The notes beneath the pieces were generated by a model. It made no database searches. It saw only the letters and a list, made by a program, of their open reading frames with translations, and had not been told where the DNA came from. 27,474 nt of DNA from Geosiphon pyriformis (taxonomy: Eukaryota > Glomeromycota > Glomeromycetes > Archaeosporales > Geosiphonaceae). This document shows positions 8,940 through 19,868 of the stretch, piece by piece. The DNA is taken from assembly GCA_016748015.1 (NCBI GenBank), contig JAAOMT010000786.1, positions 131,903-159,376 on the forward strand, in the 5' to 3' direction. Both the position numbers and the translations under genes were made by a program. Each line of letters begins with the position of its first letter. The stretch's first letter is position 1.

Positions 8940-9623
8940 ATACAAAGCTTGTTTATTTTTTTTAAGTATTGTTAATAGTGCAAAAATTTATATAAATATA
9001 TAGTATTGTTTTAATTAACTTAAGTGACCAATTATATATAATAAATACATAAATTATACTTAGCTAAAATTATTTAGTTTGTTTTTATATATTAGGTAAT
9101 AATTAGGCTGTACTTATTAAATATAAAATAAATAAAATTAACTAAATGTTTTTTATATTTTTTTAATATGTTTTAAACTTTTTTTATTTTACAAGCTTTA
9201 AATTATAAGTTATTTTGTAAATATTAATAAATATTATATAAATTAGTTTAAGAATTTATACAAAATTAATTAATATTATAATTTATAAAATATATTATAT
9301 TTAAAAATATATAATTTTTTTTTTAAATTAACTAAAAAGTCATAATATATAGGTTTGTATTTTTATTAGTAAAAAATAATTAATTAAGTTATATAATTAA
9401 CATTTTATTAAATTAAATAATTTATAAATTTTAACATAATTTAGTAAAAAATTTTTAATAATAATAATTATATTAAAATTATTATTTTTTTATTATATGT
9501 TTAACAAATACAGTTTAATTACTATTTAAAAATTAGAAACAAATTAAGTATTTTAATGTTAAATATAGTTTATATGCTTTTTATATATAATTAGCTATTT
9601 GAATTAGTTTAAACTATATTATG
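8940..9623. other. Extremely AT-rich non-coding stretch
   Basis: About 680 bases between copy B and the LINE tail, made almost only of A and T with short homopolymers. There is no open frame worth noting, no tandem repeat of clear period and no RNA gene. It may be old decayed repeat or ordinary intergenic DNA. Confidence 0.6.
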
Positions 9624-9633
9624 TTTTTTTTTT
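9624..9633 (-). other. Poly(A) tail of the LINE
   Basis: T10 on the plus strand, i.e. A10 on the LINE strand, about 120 bases after its last stop codon. An A-tract at this place is the usual 3' end of a LINE inserted by target-primed reverse transcription. Confidence 0.65.
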
Positions 9634-9755
9634 CACATTTTATGAATGAGGCCCAAATGTCACTTAGTACAATATATCAAATTAAATGATTTAAACTAGG
9701 TGCAAATCATGTACTTTCCACATGTGACCAGCCACTTGGACCAATCAGAACAACA

Positions 9756-11170
9756 CTACAAATTTATTATAACAGACATTATATTAACAAGACCAGCAAA
9801 AAAACCAGATAGTTTATGAAAACCAAAGCTAACACCAAGTATCTTAGCAACACCAAGCATCCTAACAACCCTAATTGAAGACAAAGACAACAGGCCACAA
9901 ACAATAAAAAACACCATGCCATTACTCATAATTAGACTCTTTTTCTTCATAAACACTCTATATTTAGCCTTAATTAACCATATCTTAGCATAATAAGTCA
10001 CACTCAAGCTCTAAACAAAATCAACAATAATTTTACCAGCAACTTTAGTATTATCAAAAATGCTCATAGCTTTCATGAACCAATTTTTGAACAAAAAACC
10101 TTTACACAAGACAGCATACAAAATATTATCAGTAGCATACAGAAAGAGCATCTACAAAACATAAGATGATCACAAATTCAAATTTGACAAAGCAGATCAT
10201 TCAATTCATAGCTTTATAAGCAGGTTATTACAAACCCCAAAGTTGAAGGCACACACAAAAAAATGATCAGAAAATTCCATCTTTTCATAGTAAAAGCACA
10301 AAACACTAAGATATCTTTTGTTATACAGATGCTTCTAAACAGCAACTGGAAGCCAGTAGTGTAAAGCTTTTATGAAATAAGAGTGCAAATCAGCCATAAT
10401 CTTACTTGTAAAACTCACTGACATGTGAAAATCAGAGTGCCAAACTGAAGCTGTACAAATCCAATTCACATCATTAATAAGGCACCAGTCAATAACATTG
10501 GACCCAGAACCAACCTCTTAATTAACACAAAAAATAGACCCAAAAACTCTTCTAGTGAAACAATGAACATTCTCTAATACTACTGTTCTACCAGTTTTGA
10601 CAAACTTATAATTAACTAGAACCAGAAGCACCAGATTTGAACTAGTAGTCAAATCAGCTAACCTGTTAGCCTGCTCATTACCCAAAACATCTGAATGTCT
10701 TTTAACCTTGTGTCAAAAAATGTCAAGTCTCTTATTCTTAATAGTCTCTATAATACTATGCCATTCAATCCAACATTAATTTTGAAAATCTGAAAGAGCT
10801 AAAACAGACTCAGTAGCACAAGCATTAAGGGCAGCTTGACTGTCTAAGTAAATCATAACCACATTGTCAGAAAGAATACACAATAAAACTAGAGCAATTG
10901 TCTATAACTCTGCCAATATAGATGACATCAACCTATTAACTCTAATACTAATATCCAAATTCAAATCAAAAAAATAAGCAGCTGCTCTATATTTCATCTT
11001 CCTCATACCCAATTTTCTTAAAGACCCATTCATATACACATTGATAATATTTAAGTTAATAGCCAAAAAACTATTACTCAAGTTAGAAAAACAACCAGAA
11101 CCAGTAACTTCCAAAGACTGAGAACCAAAACCAACTAATCCATTAAAAGATGAGGACCTGGCCAAAAATT
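9756..11170 (-). pseudogene. LINE ORF2 C-terminal part with RNase H domain
   Basis: The RNase H domain begins near 11040 (minus strand). The first active-site motif reads VYMNGS where VYTDGS is usual, so the catalytic Asp has become Asn (codon at 11029-11031). The Glu (LAEL, about 10905) and the next Asp (LDSQAA, about 10835) are still readable. Downstream, fragments in mixed frames lead to a conserved-looking end at 10007-9756 (LGVSFGF near its close), terminated by TAG. This RNase H removes template RNA in LINEs that carry it. Several stops interrupt it and it cannot be translated whole. Confidence 0.8.
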
Positions 11171-12281
11171 CACATGCAAAACTAAACCACCAAGAGATTG
11201 GACCTTTTAGATCAAGTTTTTTTCAATGACAGAAGCTTTTTTAATCCAAGATCAATTTCTTTTTATTATACAACTGTTCAATAAAAGCAACTCCAAACCT
11301 TTTAAGTGAGTGTAAAACATTATGAAACATTATATCTCTTAGAACAACAGACATTAGAATGCCACTAGTAAACTGGAAAGCAGACAGAAGAACATTGTCG
11401 AAAGACATATTACAACCCCAAAAAATTTTCACAATGCCAGCTAAAAAATTATTAGCCAAATTAACATACAACTTCACAGATTAATGCAAAGAGTAGATGA
11501 GAGACCAACTTAAAACCTGCAAATCCAGATAATAATGGTAAAACAAGCAACCAACAAGCTTATTAGCATTGAAGAAACCCAACACAGATACAACTTTGCT
11601 CTCAGCTTGCAACTGCTCAAATGATTTCAGGCCATACAAAAATGGATAATGCAGAGCTTTATTGGGGAAATCTCTTGGAAGACCAGTTTTTGATCTCAGA
11701 CTCTTCTTAATTAGTGTATTTCATTTATTACACACACTTTTTGAAACAAAACTAAACTGAATTCTGTAACTAATAATCGGTTGTAATACTGATAAAACCA
11801 GATAGAGAAACTGTTTATCTGAAATCACCTTCCTCAAAACCAAATTAACAAAGAACCTGACATTTAAATAAGCTTTTACCAAACTAAGTTTGGACAAACT
11901 TTCAGATGACAAAAAAATTCCCAGATATCTATGAGACTTTTCTTTGTGAGCAACTAAAATCGATAAACCACTTATCGATAAAGAAACATTTCCAACTTTT
12001 TGGTTGATAGGAATGGCCACAGTCTTTTTATTATTAATTGAAATGTCATTTACCCTAAAAAACTCACTTGTGATGTCTAAAATATACTGAATGGCTGCTT
12101 GACTACTTCCAACCCAAATAGTGTCATTGACAAAAGCTCTAGCTGCCAAAAACAAAGTTAAACCACTTTGGTTTTTCAACCTTTCAGTCTTAGCAACAAA
12201 TTCAGTGTCAATCTGGTAGTCACACAAACTTTTCTGTTTTTTAACTTCACATAAAAAAGGATCATAGAAGATTCTCCATAG
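11171..12281 (-). pseudogene. LINE ORF2 RT, C-terminal half
   Basis: It contains the RT catalytic region. A 168-codon open stretch at 12227-11721 has AFVNDTIWVGSSQAA, where the LINE motif is F-V-D-D; the first Asp is Asn (codon 12126-12128). The following motif (HRYLGIFLSS) and thumb-like sequence are intact. A second open stretch at 11477-11241 (NNFLAGIVKIFWG) belongs to the connection region. On the upstream side the frame reads LWRIFYDP up to base 12281, where the solo LTR interrupts it; it resumes at 13242. The enzyme is inactive because of the Asn, the stops and the insertion. Confidence 0.9.
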
Positions 12282-12485
12282 TGTTACCAGTAGAATTTTA
12301 GCTATTAATTAGCATGAAATTACCTTTATAATTTCTATTATTAATTAGCATATATTATTATTATTTCGATTATTACTTATTATTTAATCAAATTATTAAA
12401 TATTATTACTCAATCAATAATTCGATTTGTACTCTAGAAATTAAGATGATCAAATTACACAATACCTTGAACCATTTAACATAAT

Positions 12486-12590
12486 CAAAATTCGCCGAAA
12501 TTAATAAAAATTTGCCGAAATAATCAATAGTTTAGTGAAATAACTTGTAGTTCACCAAAATTTATCTTTAGTTTACCTAAATTGTAGCAA
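12486..12590 (+). repeat. Degenerate CCGAAAT-type repeats in U3 of solo LTR
   Basis: Several short units of the type TTCGCCGAAAT and TTTGCCGAAAT, with decayed forms (TTTAGTGAAAT, TTCACCAAAAT), occur upstream of the TATA box. The same set is found at about 20848-20970 in the LTR of copy D. The best units are nearly palindromic (TTCG..CGAA). The decayed forms differ mostly by transitions at the CG steps. Spacing is irregular. Confidence 0.65.
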
Positions 12591-12632
12591 AGAGAAAAGT
12601 GCAAGTTTAAAGATTGGCACTACAGCAAGTTG

Positions 12633-12640
12633 TATAAAAG
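12633..12640 (+). promoter_or_regulatory. TATA box of solo LTR
   Basis: TATAAAAG, at the same place as 21019-21026 in the LTR of copy D, in the conserved context CAAGTTGTATAAAAGAAGAG. If active it would transcribe into the antisense strand of the LINE. Confidence 0.55.
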
Positions 12641-13241
12641 AAGAGCTTTTCTCTTTAAGAAAATGTATCTTCTTATAGTATTTTATCATAGTATCTTACT
12701 TTAGATATCTTAATTAAAACAAATCATCTTTTATATATTTAAATAAAAATTAAATATTCGAAAACCAAATCCTTAAATTATTACACTTAAAATTTCCTCA
12801 ACACAACTAATATTTTGAAATTGATTAGCTACCAATTTTAGTAATCTGTTAGTGACTTTAGGCCTGGATAGAAAATGGTTCCCTTGATAAAATCCCATTT
12901 CTTTTATTTTTCTTTTTTTTTCTTATTACAATTATTAGGGTAGTCTACAGACAAGATTTCTGTAGAAGAGTTGACTTTCACAGCAAAGTAACTACATATT
13001 TTTAGTAAGCTTCTAGACAAGCAATTTTTAAGAAAGAGTTGAAATTTACTACAATATAACTACATAAAGTAACTGGCACAGAATTGGCTCTTTTACTTAT
13101 AAGCCCAGCAGTTCAAATTATAGGAGATAATTTAAAAATAAATTCAGTTACTAGAGGTCCAACTACTTCCTGGAAATGTGAATTCACAGCAAATTAACAT
13201 TAACAACATTCAAGAAAAGAGACCAAAAACCTCCAGTAACA

Positions 13242-14660
13242 ACAGTAAAAGAGAAAACACTTTACCCTGGTCAAGACTATTATGCACTTAGTATTTATTA
13301 ATTAAACCAAAATTTATTATAACACAATTGGTACAATCATTGTAAATACCCCCAAAAAACCTGATAAAACAAGTACATATCTTAATTTGGACCAAACTAT
13401 TCTACAAGTAATGCTAACCCATAGATTTATAAGTCTTTTACATATCTTACAAAACAAGCCAAAGCTTACAATTCTTTTCCAAAGCATATTCAACAACTGA
13501 TCCAACAGCAAATATGAGAGATTGAGTGGTAGTCTCTTTCAGCATGGAAAAATTGTCACCATGAAGAATGGCAAACTTACTACATGCCAAAGAAATTTTA
13601 TTATACAGTATTTTAGAAAAAATCTTATGAGCAGTCTCAATTAAGACAATTAGTCTAGTATTGATTAGAACACTCTCTCATTTATAAGGTTTAGGAATCA
13701 TGAACATTCAAACTTCCTTTTAAAGCTAAGGCACAGACTTATGCACTAAACAAAGATTCAAAATATTTAAAAGTAACTTGAGCAATAAACCATCACAATG
13801 TTTTTAAAGTTCATTTATAATACTAGATATACCAGCTGCCTTATTATTTGGTAAGCCTTTAATCATACACACTAAATTCTTAAAATTGATAATGTTCATA
13901 ACACCAAAAAAAGGACTATTATCAACATAATGCAATGGCAGGTATTAACATTGTCACATATTAGGAATGCTATTCAACACAACTTTTTTTTTAGTCTATC
14001 TCTTCATAATCATGTCAACTTTATTTTTAACATCAACTGGATCCAAAATAAAGCTATTTTCAGAAACCAGATAATTCAGCATTACTTTCCAGAAAGGGCA
14101 TTCTAATACATTATAAATTGTGCAGCCTTTGTTAACTACAAAACTCTCTATCCACTTTTTAATAGCAGACTTAATGCTTAACTTCTTAGCTCACAATGAC
14201 TCAATAAACTTGAAAACATAATAAGATTTCTTCATACCAAAGAGGGCAGAACATACATAATCAGAATTCATGCCAAAGCTCATAAGATTCCAAATAGCAG
14301 AAGCTTTGTCACTGTTTACAAAAACTCAGCACTTTAGAAGAAAAACAAACCTGTCACTATTCTCTTCACAAAAAGCCTTAACAATTCTTGACACCAAAAT
14401 TTCTAGCTTGTGAAACCTGGAAGATTCTTTAGTAAAAATTTTATCATAGCCTTTAAACCATTTTTTTTTAAAAGCTTCATCGAAAAAGTCATTATCTTTC
14501 AAACAATATTCCATATTGTATCCAGATCTAAAAACTTTTTAGCAGCAACAAATTCGTCTAAAAACAAAAAAACATTGACTGTCATAGCATTTATAAACTT
14601 GCACTATTTTGCTTTATTAGTATTTTTGACATCAAACTTCTAACAATTTTTATTTGCTTG
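13242..14660 (-). pseudogene. LINE ORF2: linker and RT N-terminal half
   Basis: Reading downward from 14660 the domain linker comes first (FKKKWFKGYDKIF near 14470-14430). Then come the first RT blocks: a KAAGISS motif near 13840, an IPKPY motif near 13695, NTRLIVLIETAHKI near 13660, and GDNF with TTTQS near 13550-13520. The catalytic-box-A region follows with a stop in it (VL*DM*KTYKSMG). The frame ends as DQGKVFSLLL at 13242, where the solo LTR interrupts it. Many in-frame TAA, TAG and TGA codons are present, usually at Trp, Arg or Gln positions of related proteins. Confidence 0.8.
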
Positions 14661-15395
14661 TTTGCACAGTGAGTTTAGTCACATATCTAACAAATCACCT
14701 AAACTTACAAAAACAAAAACAGCTTTGTGGTTAGTATTAAAATAGTTGTCCATATTAGCCATATTACAATTTACTATTGCATTGACCAAATGTAAAGAAA
14801 CAAACATATAATCAATTGTCTTAGTAACACCTCAAAAATTGCTTTACATTGGCACCTTTGTGAATAAACTCCCACCCAAAAAATTGACCAAACTTAAATC
14901 AAAGCACTTTTTAAAACTAGCACTTTTATGCAAACCATCTTTATTGAAATTACCATCCAAGATGACAAAAAAAGATTTGTTTACAGCTTTTGCAATTATA
15001 GAATTAATATTACCCATTTGGGAGAAACAAACAGCCAGGAATGCTTTAGCATAAAATTTCACAATTACAACAGAAAGTTTATTCTTGAAAAGTAATCTAA
15101 CAGAAAAAATTTAGCCAAGAATGTCTAAAATCTTACACACATGACTTACCAAAAAATTTTTCATAATAATAGCAATATCAAAACCCAAATAACCAGAATT
15201 CAAACCAGACATAAAAACCCAGATCCCATCAAACTTGTTCATAATCTATGGATGGACTTTACTTTTAAGCTTAGTTTCAGTAATGATAGAAATTAAATTG
15301 TCTATATCTTTGTGCCAACAAATAATATCATCTTGTTTTGCAGAATTGTTTATTCCTTTAATATTACAAGTAGCAACTTGCCAAAATAGGCTACT
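14661..15395 (-). pseudogene. LINE endonuclease domain (apurinic/EEP type)
   Basis: This domain nicks the target site to prime reverse transcription. It opens with VATCNIKGINNSAKQDD near 15375, where the Asn of the family motif is kept. The metal-binding Glu is kept in ITETKL near 15270. The usual G-D-F-N reads GNFN (Asn codon 14949-14951), and the usual D-H-K of the last motif reads NHK (Asn codon 14730-14732). Two catalytic Asp residues are therefore Asn. A 72-codon open stretch (15062-14844) covers the middle. Stops lie at both ends, for example near 15248. Confidence 0.82.
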
Positions 15396-17320
15396 TATTG
15401 AGAAAAAGGTTGGGGAAAGACACCACTAGCCAAAACTATGCCATCTATGCAGACTAACAAACTCAATACTAAAACAAAAAGTCCTTTCAACAATTTTTCT
15501 AATTTAACCACATTAGAGGAAGTAAACAAACCCAAAATTGCAGCAGTATCACTACTAGTGGTCTCATTTAAGCTCTTTTCTATTACTATATTATCCACCT
15601 GATTCTGTAATAAAGGGGTCACTAACAGTTAACATCCAGAGCTAAGCTAGAAAACTGTCAGCACGAGTGACTTCAACCTCTTAGCCAGCTTACCAATTTG
15701 TTTCACAAAGCTAGTAATACTGCTTTCAATATTGACCAAATGTAATTTTAGTTTATTTTTAATAGGCAGAATAGGTTTCATCTCTGAAGAGAAACCAGAT
15801 TTGACCAAACTATTATGAACAGAAAGAAGACCTACCAACAATACTTGTTCATAAAGCACTACCAAAAGTGACTAACCAAGTAATTGGAACTAAGTGTTTG
15901 GCATATATGGTGACCAATCTGCTTTTATCTGCATCTGAAAACACTTTCTGTGACAAACTACTAGAATGTAAATTTCTATCTGCTGTATAGTCTAAAGATA
16001 TATAGCCTGATTTTCTATACTTAGCACACTTAGCTGAAACCAAACAAGACCAGTGCAAGTTGGCACCCCTTAAAACCAGCATAGTTTTCAAAGCAGCATC
16101 CAATGAATTGGCAGATTCAAAACAAACTATTGTGCATCTGGCTTAGGCATAAGTAACTGGATAATGTTTAATAACACAAGATTTCTCACCAATAGAGCTG
16201 ATATAATCCCATAAATCATGTGCATTCATTTTTACAGAAAAAGTATAGAGTAGAGCCTTATAAAGATCTTTAGAATTCCATATTTGTTTATTGATATTGG
16301 TTCTGGCCACACAAACAGCATTTTTTCCAATGAAAATAAACTACTTAGAAGCCACAAGATCAGTCTGATTTTGATTTTCTATTTTAATGATTGCTTTTTG
16401 CCATAGGCCCATTAATTGTATCTTAATCAACTTAATTAACCCAAATTTAGACAACACAATGCACAGCCTTAGCCAAAATTCCCACCAGAATTTTTTTTAA
16501 CACCACAGCCTGATCTGAAAGTTTAATAGATTTCTTAAGATCAGTATTAGTTATGATATTCACACCAATAGTCTTTTTGGAGACTTTTATTAAACCCAAT
16601 TTAGAAGTAAACATTGCTCTAATAATCCTTGAAAATTTTGAAGGAGTAGATGTTTTCCCAAAATCATTAATTCCTGAAAATAATTTTTTGACTGTTATTA
16701 GCTTTTTCTGAGAAAACTTTTCAACCATCTTGTCCAGACCAATATCCAAAGTGAAAGACTTTCTAATAGACACATTGACCAGATTTTTCAGTAGCAGAAA
16801 AAAAACCATAGAAGCATCCAAAAAAATATCATTATTATCAACATTACCCAAGAAATTTATTTTCCCCAATAGTGTATCTAAAGTTTTTTTCATCATCAAC
16901 TTTGAACTCTTCAGTATTTAAGCAAAATTACCTTCATTGAACACATTTTTTTCTCCATAATCCACACTGGTTTCTTCTACTAAACACTCTTTTTCCATAT
17001 TAACACTATCAAATTTGGTGGTATCACTAGCTTCGAACTTCCAAGAACTACTAAACATTTTTTTAGATAAAACAACCTCACTAACAGCACCATCTTTCAG
17101 AACATCCCCCTTTTTTTTTTCTAGAGACAATATCTTTACCAACAGTATCAGCACCAAAATTTTTGACAGACTTCTTCATTACAGCAATACTACAGTCAAC
17201 TGTGGCCTTGTAATCAAGCAAGAAAGATTTGGATTTATCATATTGAATTATAAAAAACTTTTTGACTCTTTTTTGGGATTTTTGGGTAAAGAAAAGAAAG
17301 AAGTTTTTTTCATCATACTA
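15396..17320 (-). pseudogene. LINE ORF1-like region with lost zinc knuckle
   Basis: This is the N-terminal part of the LINE protein, or a separate ORF1; the original junction with the endonuclease is not clear. Probable start is one of two ATGs at 17316-17311. A charged, low-complexity N-terminus is followed by a 150-codon open stretch (16899-16447) with the motif STPSKFSRIIRAMFTS, typical of this LINE group. Near 16035-15985 a CCHC knuckle can be recognised but reads C-X2-Y-X4-Y-X4-Y, so three of four ligands are Tyr. A Lys-rich helical stretch (15865-15647) follows. RNA binding by the knuckle must be lost. Confidence 0.75.
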
Positions 17321-17617
17321 TGTTGATACTTTAAAAGAAAACTTATTTAAAAAAGACATCTTTTAAACAATTTTAAATAATATAATATTATTATTAACCA
17401 ATCTAATCAGCTATTTAACAATTTTTAAAACATTAATTTTAATATTAACAGACTCATATTTTTAAAGTAACAAAAAATTAAAAAATATATTATTATTAAC
17501 AACAGACAAATTCACATAGAAACCAATTATATTAATATTCTTAAAACTATATTTAATTTTTAATGTTACTATTTTCTATTTTAACTAACTAACAGCTTTA
17601 CTAAAAGCACTAATATA
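17321..17617. other. AT-rich spacer between LINE and Tigger
   Basis: About 300 bases, strongly AT-rich, with short runs and no open frame or tandem repeat of note. Part of it may be the unrecognised 5' UTR of the LINE. Confidence 0.5.
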
Positions 17618-17700
17618 TAGTGAACTCTCTTTATAATCACATCTTTTGGTCAGTATATTTGTGATGACTATAAAAAGATGGGACTATAAAAAATGATTAA
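17618..17700. repeat. Terminal repeat region of the Tigger element
   Basis: AGTGAACTCTCTTTATAATC begins two bases after a TATA. Two internal motifs echo each other (GTGATGACTATAAAAAGATG, then GGGACTATAAAA). The matching inverted end is outside the window, so this call rests on position and on the ends usual for this group. Confidence 0.55.
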
Positions 17701-17800
17701 TATTTTATCACATGATCTATATATTATATTCATAATATAATAACTAATTATATATATTTTATTTAAAAAAGCCATCTATTTGCAACTGTTTTTTCTCTTC

Positions 17801-18776
17801 TTAAACTTTGAGAACAATATTACAAATTAATGTTCTCAAAGTTTTAAAAAAGTCTGAATCAACTTTTTTACTATACTGCTTTTCACAATAGTGCAATGTA
17901 TCTTCAAGTGCAGTTTTACCTTGATGTGTAAATAGCAAAGGCAAAGATTCATCTTTATCTTCATTTGCATTAGAATTTTTACTATACTTGTTATTAATAA
18001 GATTCACAATTTTATTCTCTAAAACATAAGTGAATAATAGTTCAAACTTGTCAATATTAATAAAGTCTATTGTCAATAGCTTGTCAATATTAACATGCTT
18101 AATAAAAACTTGTACTTCTTATAAGAGTTTTTGTTTAATATTTAATAGATGGGCTGGCATTTGACTATTATTCAGAATTTTCATATGACACCAACAGTTT
18201 TGGATTGTAGTTGTTGTTACTGCTGACCATGCATCAATTAGAAAGTCAACCACATCCTTTAATATTACTGTTGATATTGAAATCTTGTTATTATACTGAT
18301 TAATAAGATGGAAAAAAAACAACTTTTGGTATTGTGTCTTAAAGAATATAATAATTTCTGCATTTAATGGTTGCAAATAAAATGTTGTATTGGATAGTAG
18401 ATATCTAATCATAATATTAAATAATACAAAAAGTTCTCTATCATGGGGACCAGCATTATCAAGCAATAGCAAAATCTTTTTTTTCTTGCAACACATTTTT
18501 TCATTTAATAAATTAAGCTATTCACTAAAAATATTGGTTCGCATCCATGCTTTTGTATTGTAATGATAAGTAATTGGAAGTGCATTTATATTAATATTGT
18601 GAAAACATCATGGCTTTGCAGCTTTGCTGATAATTAAAGGCTGCAACTTGATGCTGCCTATTCTATTATAAGCAAGAAGTATGATAATTTGACTCTTATC
18701 ACACTTGGTGCCAAAAGTAAATCTTGTTGTCAAAGTTGCATTTGGTGGCATTCTAAAGAATAATGCTGTCTCATTG
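17801..18776 (-). pseudogene. Tigger-type DDE transposase, catalytic part, dead
   Basis: It cuts and joins DNA through three acidic residues. From 18776 downward the frame reads NETALFFRMPP, where DET is usual, so the first Asp is Asn (codon 18775-18773). The second Asp is intact in LLLDNAGPH (18461-18459). The third is Asn in LQPLNAEII (18364-18362; usual LQPLDAG). Stops include TGA (KP*CF, near 18608) and TAG (SE*LN, near 18523). The 125-codon open stretch is 18496-18119. A C-terminal piece, 18076-17801, is in another frame. The helix-turn-helix and CENP-B-like N-terminus is missing because copy C is inserted there. Confidence 0.87.
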
Positions 18777-18910
18777 TGTTACCCGAGTAGAAAAACTGAT
18801 CTAAAGTTAGAAAAAACGTGACCAGAATGTAACATAACACAGAATAGTGTGCAATAATGTTGGATAATGCATTATAACTTAGGATAGCACAGAATAACGC
18901 ATTATAACAT

Positions 18911-19010
18911 AGAATAACACAGAATAACATGTAATAACACCAGATAATGTGTTATAATAGAGAACAACACAGAATAACATGTAATAACACCAGATAATGT
19001 GTTATAATGT
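18911..19010 (+). repeat. 50-bp tandem duplication in U3 of copy C
   Basis: Bases 18911-18960 and 18961-19010 are nearly identical, with only about three differences. Each contains CACAGAATAACATGTAATAA. More decayed copies of the same words (ATAATG, GCATTATAAC, CACAGAATA) run leftward to about 18829. It lies about 110 bases upstream of the TATA box. Confidence 0.88.
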
Positions 19011-19118
19011 AGGATAACTGAGAATAATATAGAAGAATGAAGCAATAACAGAAATAACAAAAGCAATAGTTAGCAATAACAAAACAATCAGAAACAATCT
19101 TGTAAAACCAAAAAAATG

Positions 19119-19126
19119 TATAAAAG
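19119..19126 (+). promoter_or_regulatory. TATA box of copy C LTR
   Basis: TATAAAAG, followed closely by an A-rich run. It sits in the U3 region, upstream of the possible AATAAA at 19234. Confidence 0.55.
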
Positions 19127-19845
19127 TGAGTAGTTGTAAAAAAAAAAAAAGACAGTTAGATACAAACCACTAGACAAGAAACAAATATCCATCACCCCTC
19201 CTTATTTATTATATTTTCATATTTATCTTCTGAAATAAATCAATTATCAAAGAAATCAAAATCACGAATTCATGTTTCTGAACTATATGAGATTTACGTG
19301 AATTAACTATTGTTTCATACTTTTGTTTTAGGACAGATGTTCTTAGCATAACCACCTTGGACTATTAATGATTTAGACCAATTGCTCTTGATCACAGCAA
19401 TTGATGATACTAATTTATCTTTTTCTTTTCTTTCTTTTTTTTTTTTTCTTATTTTTTTTTGTGGAGTGGCAACATAGTAAAATCGACTGTCTGAGAATAA
19501 ACTTCATGATAGCCTGGTAAAAGAGGGAGGCTCCTCCTAGGTTTTGGATATTAACATTATCTTGTTAGCTTACTAAAAGGGTAAAAAGACACTGTCAGAC
19601 TCTAATGACTGCACTTGTTAGTTCAGAGAAGAAAGCACATTTACAAAAAATATTGCAATTGATGAAAAATGAACTTTGTGCTTTATAATCAAAGAACTCA
19701 ATAGGTAAATTCACATCCAGAAATAGACTTTCAGAGACTGATAATCAAGACTAAGCCAACAAAATTACATGAAAGACACATCACCAATAATTGAAAGCAC
19801 CAAACATTACTATCTTTATTACCTACCAAGTTTACTTATAATATT

Positions 19846-19864
19846 TGGTGCTTCCTGTGAGGTT
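19846..19864 (+). other. Primer binding site of copy C
   Basis: TGGTGCTTCCTGTGAGGTT, identical to the PBS of copies A and B except for one C/T. It starts two bases after the LTR. Confidence 0.68.
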
Positions 19865-19868
19865 ATAA

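Larger units (their letters stand above)
12282..13241 (+). repeat. Solo LTR (family of gypsy copy D) inserted in LINE RT
   Basis: 960 bp, TGTTACCAG to CCAGTAACA, collinear with the LTR of copy D (20646-21618). No internal gypsy sequence is attached, so it is a solo LTR, most likely left by LTR-LTR recombination. On the LINE strand the flanking bases are CTGT and CTAT: a 4-bp target-site duplication with one transition. Removing the LTR and one duplicate restores the LINE frame (..SLLL / WRIFYDP). TATAAAAG lies at 12633-12640. Confidence 0.93.
9624..17320 (-). mobile_element. LINE-type non-LTR retrotransposon, nearly full length, dead
   Basis: Without the 960-bp solo LTR inserted in it, it is about 6.7 kb. 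Reading on the minus strand: an N-terminal region with a CCHC knuckle (now lost), an apurinic-type endonuclease, RT, RNase H and a C-terminal region ending at TAG 9758-9756. A 3' UTR of about 120 bases follows, then a poly(A) (T10 on the plus strand at 9624-9633). The right boundary is set by the first plausible ATG (about 17316); the 5' UTR and target-site duplication were not resolved. Stops and frame changes occur throughout. Confidence 0.88.
17618..18776 (-). mobile_element. pogo/Tigger-type DNA transposon, 3' part
   Basis: The left end has TAGTGAACTCTCTTTATAATC after a TA, as expected for a terminal inverted repeat at a TA target. Transposase coding on the minus strand runs up to 18776, where the LTR of gypsy copy C begins. 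The N-terminal DNA-binding half and the other terminal repeat are not in the window; they should lie beyond copies C and D. Confidence 0.82.
18777..19843 (+). repeat. 5' LTR of gypsy copy C (about 1067 bp)
   Basis: It begins TGTTACCCG, directly after transposase sequence. The end is placed at 19843 (ATAATA), two bases before the PBS; the last bases have probably mutated from the TAACA of the other families. It holds a tandem array (18911-19010 and a decayed part before it), TATAAAAG at 19119, a possible AATAAA at 19234-19239 and a long pyrimidine tract near 19407-19462. Confidence 0.78.

Noticed and set aside
8940-9623. Mitochondrial insertion suggested by extreme AT content.
   Set aside because: No mitochondrial gene, tRNA or rRNA piece could be recognised.
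11959-11979. ATCGATAA / TTATCGAT 8-bp hairpin.
   Set aside because: It lies inside the LINE RT coding part (LSISGLSIL) and has no T-run or repeat partner, so it is probably chance.
18730-18930. 66-codon minus-strand ORF across the Tigger/LTR junction.
   Set aside because: It crosses the insertion point of copy C and is in the wrong frame for the transposase.
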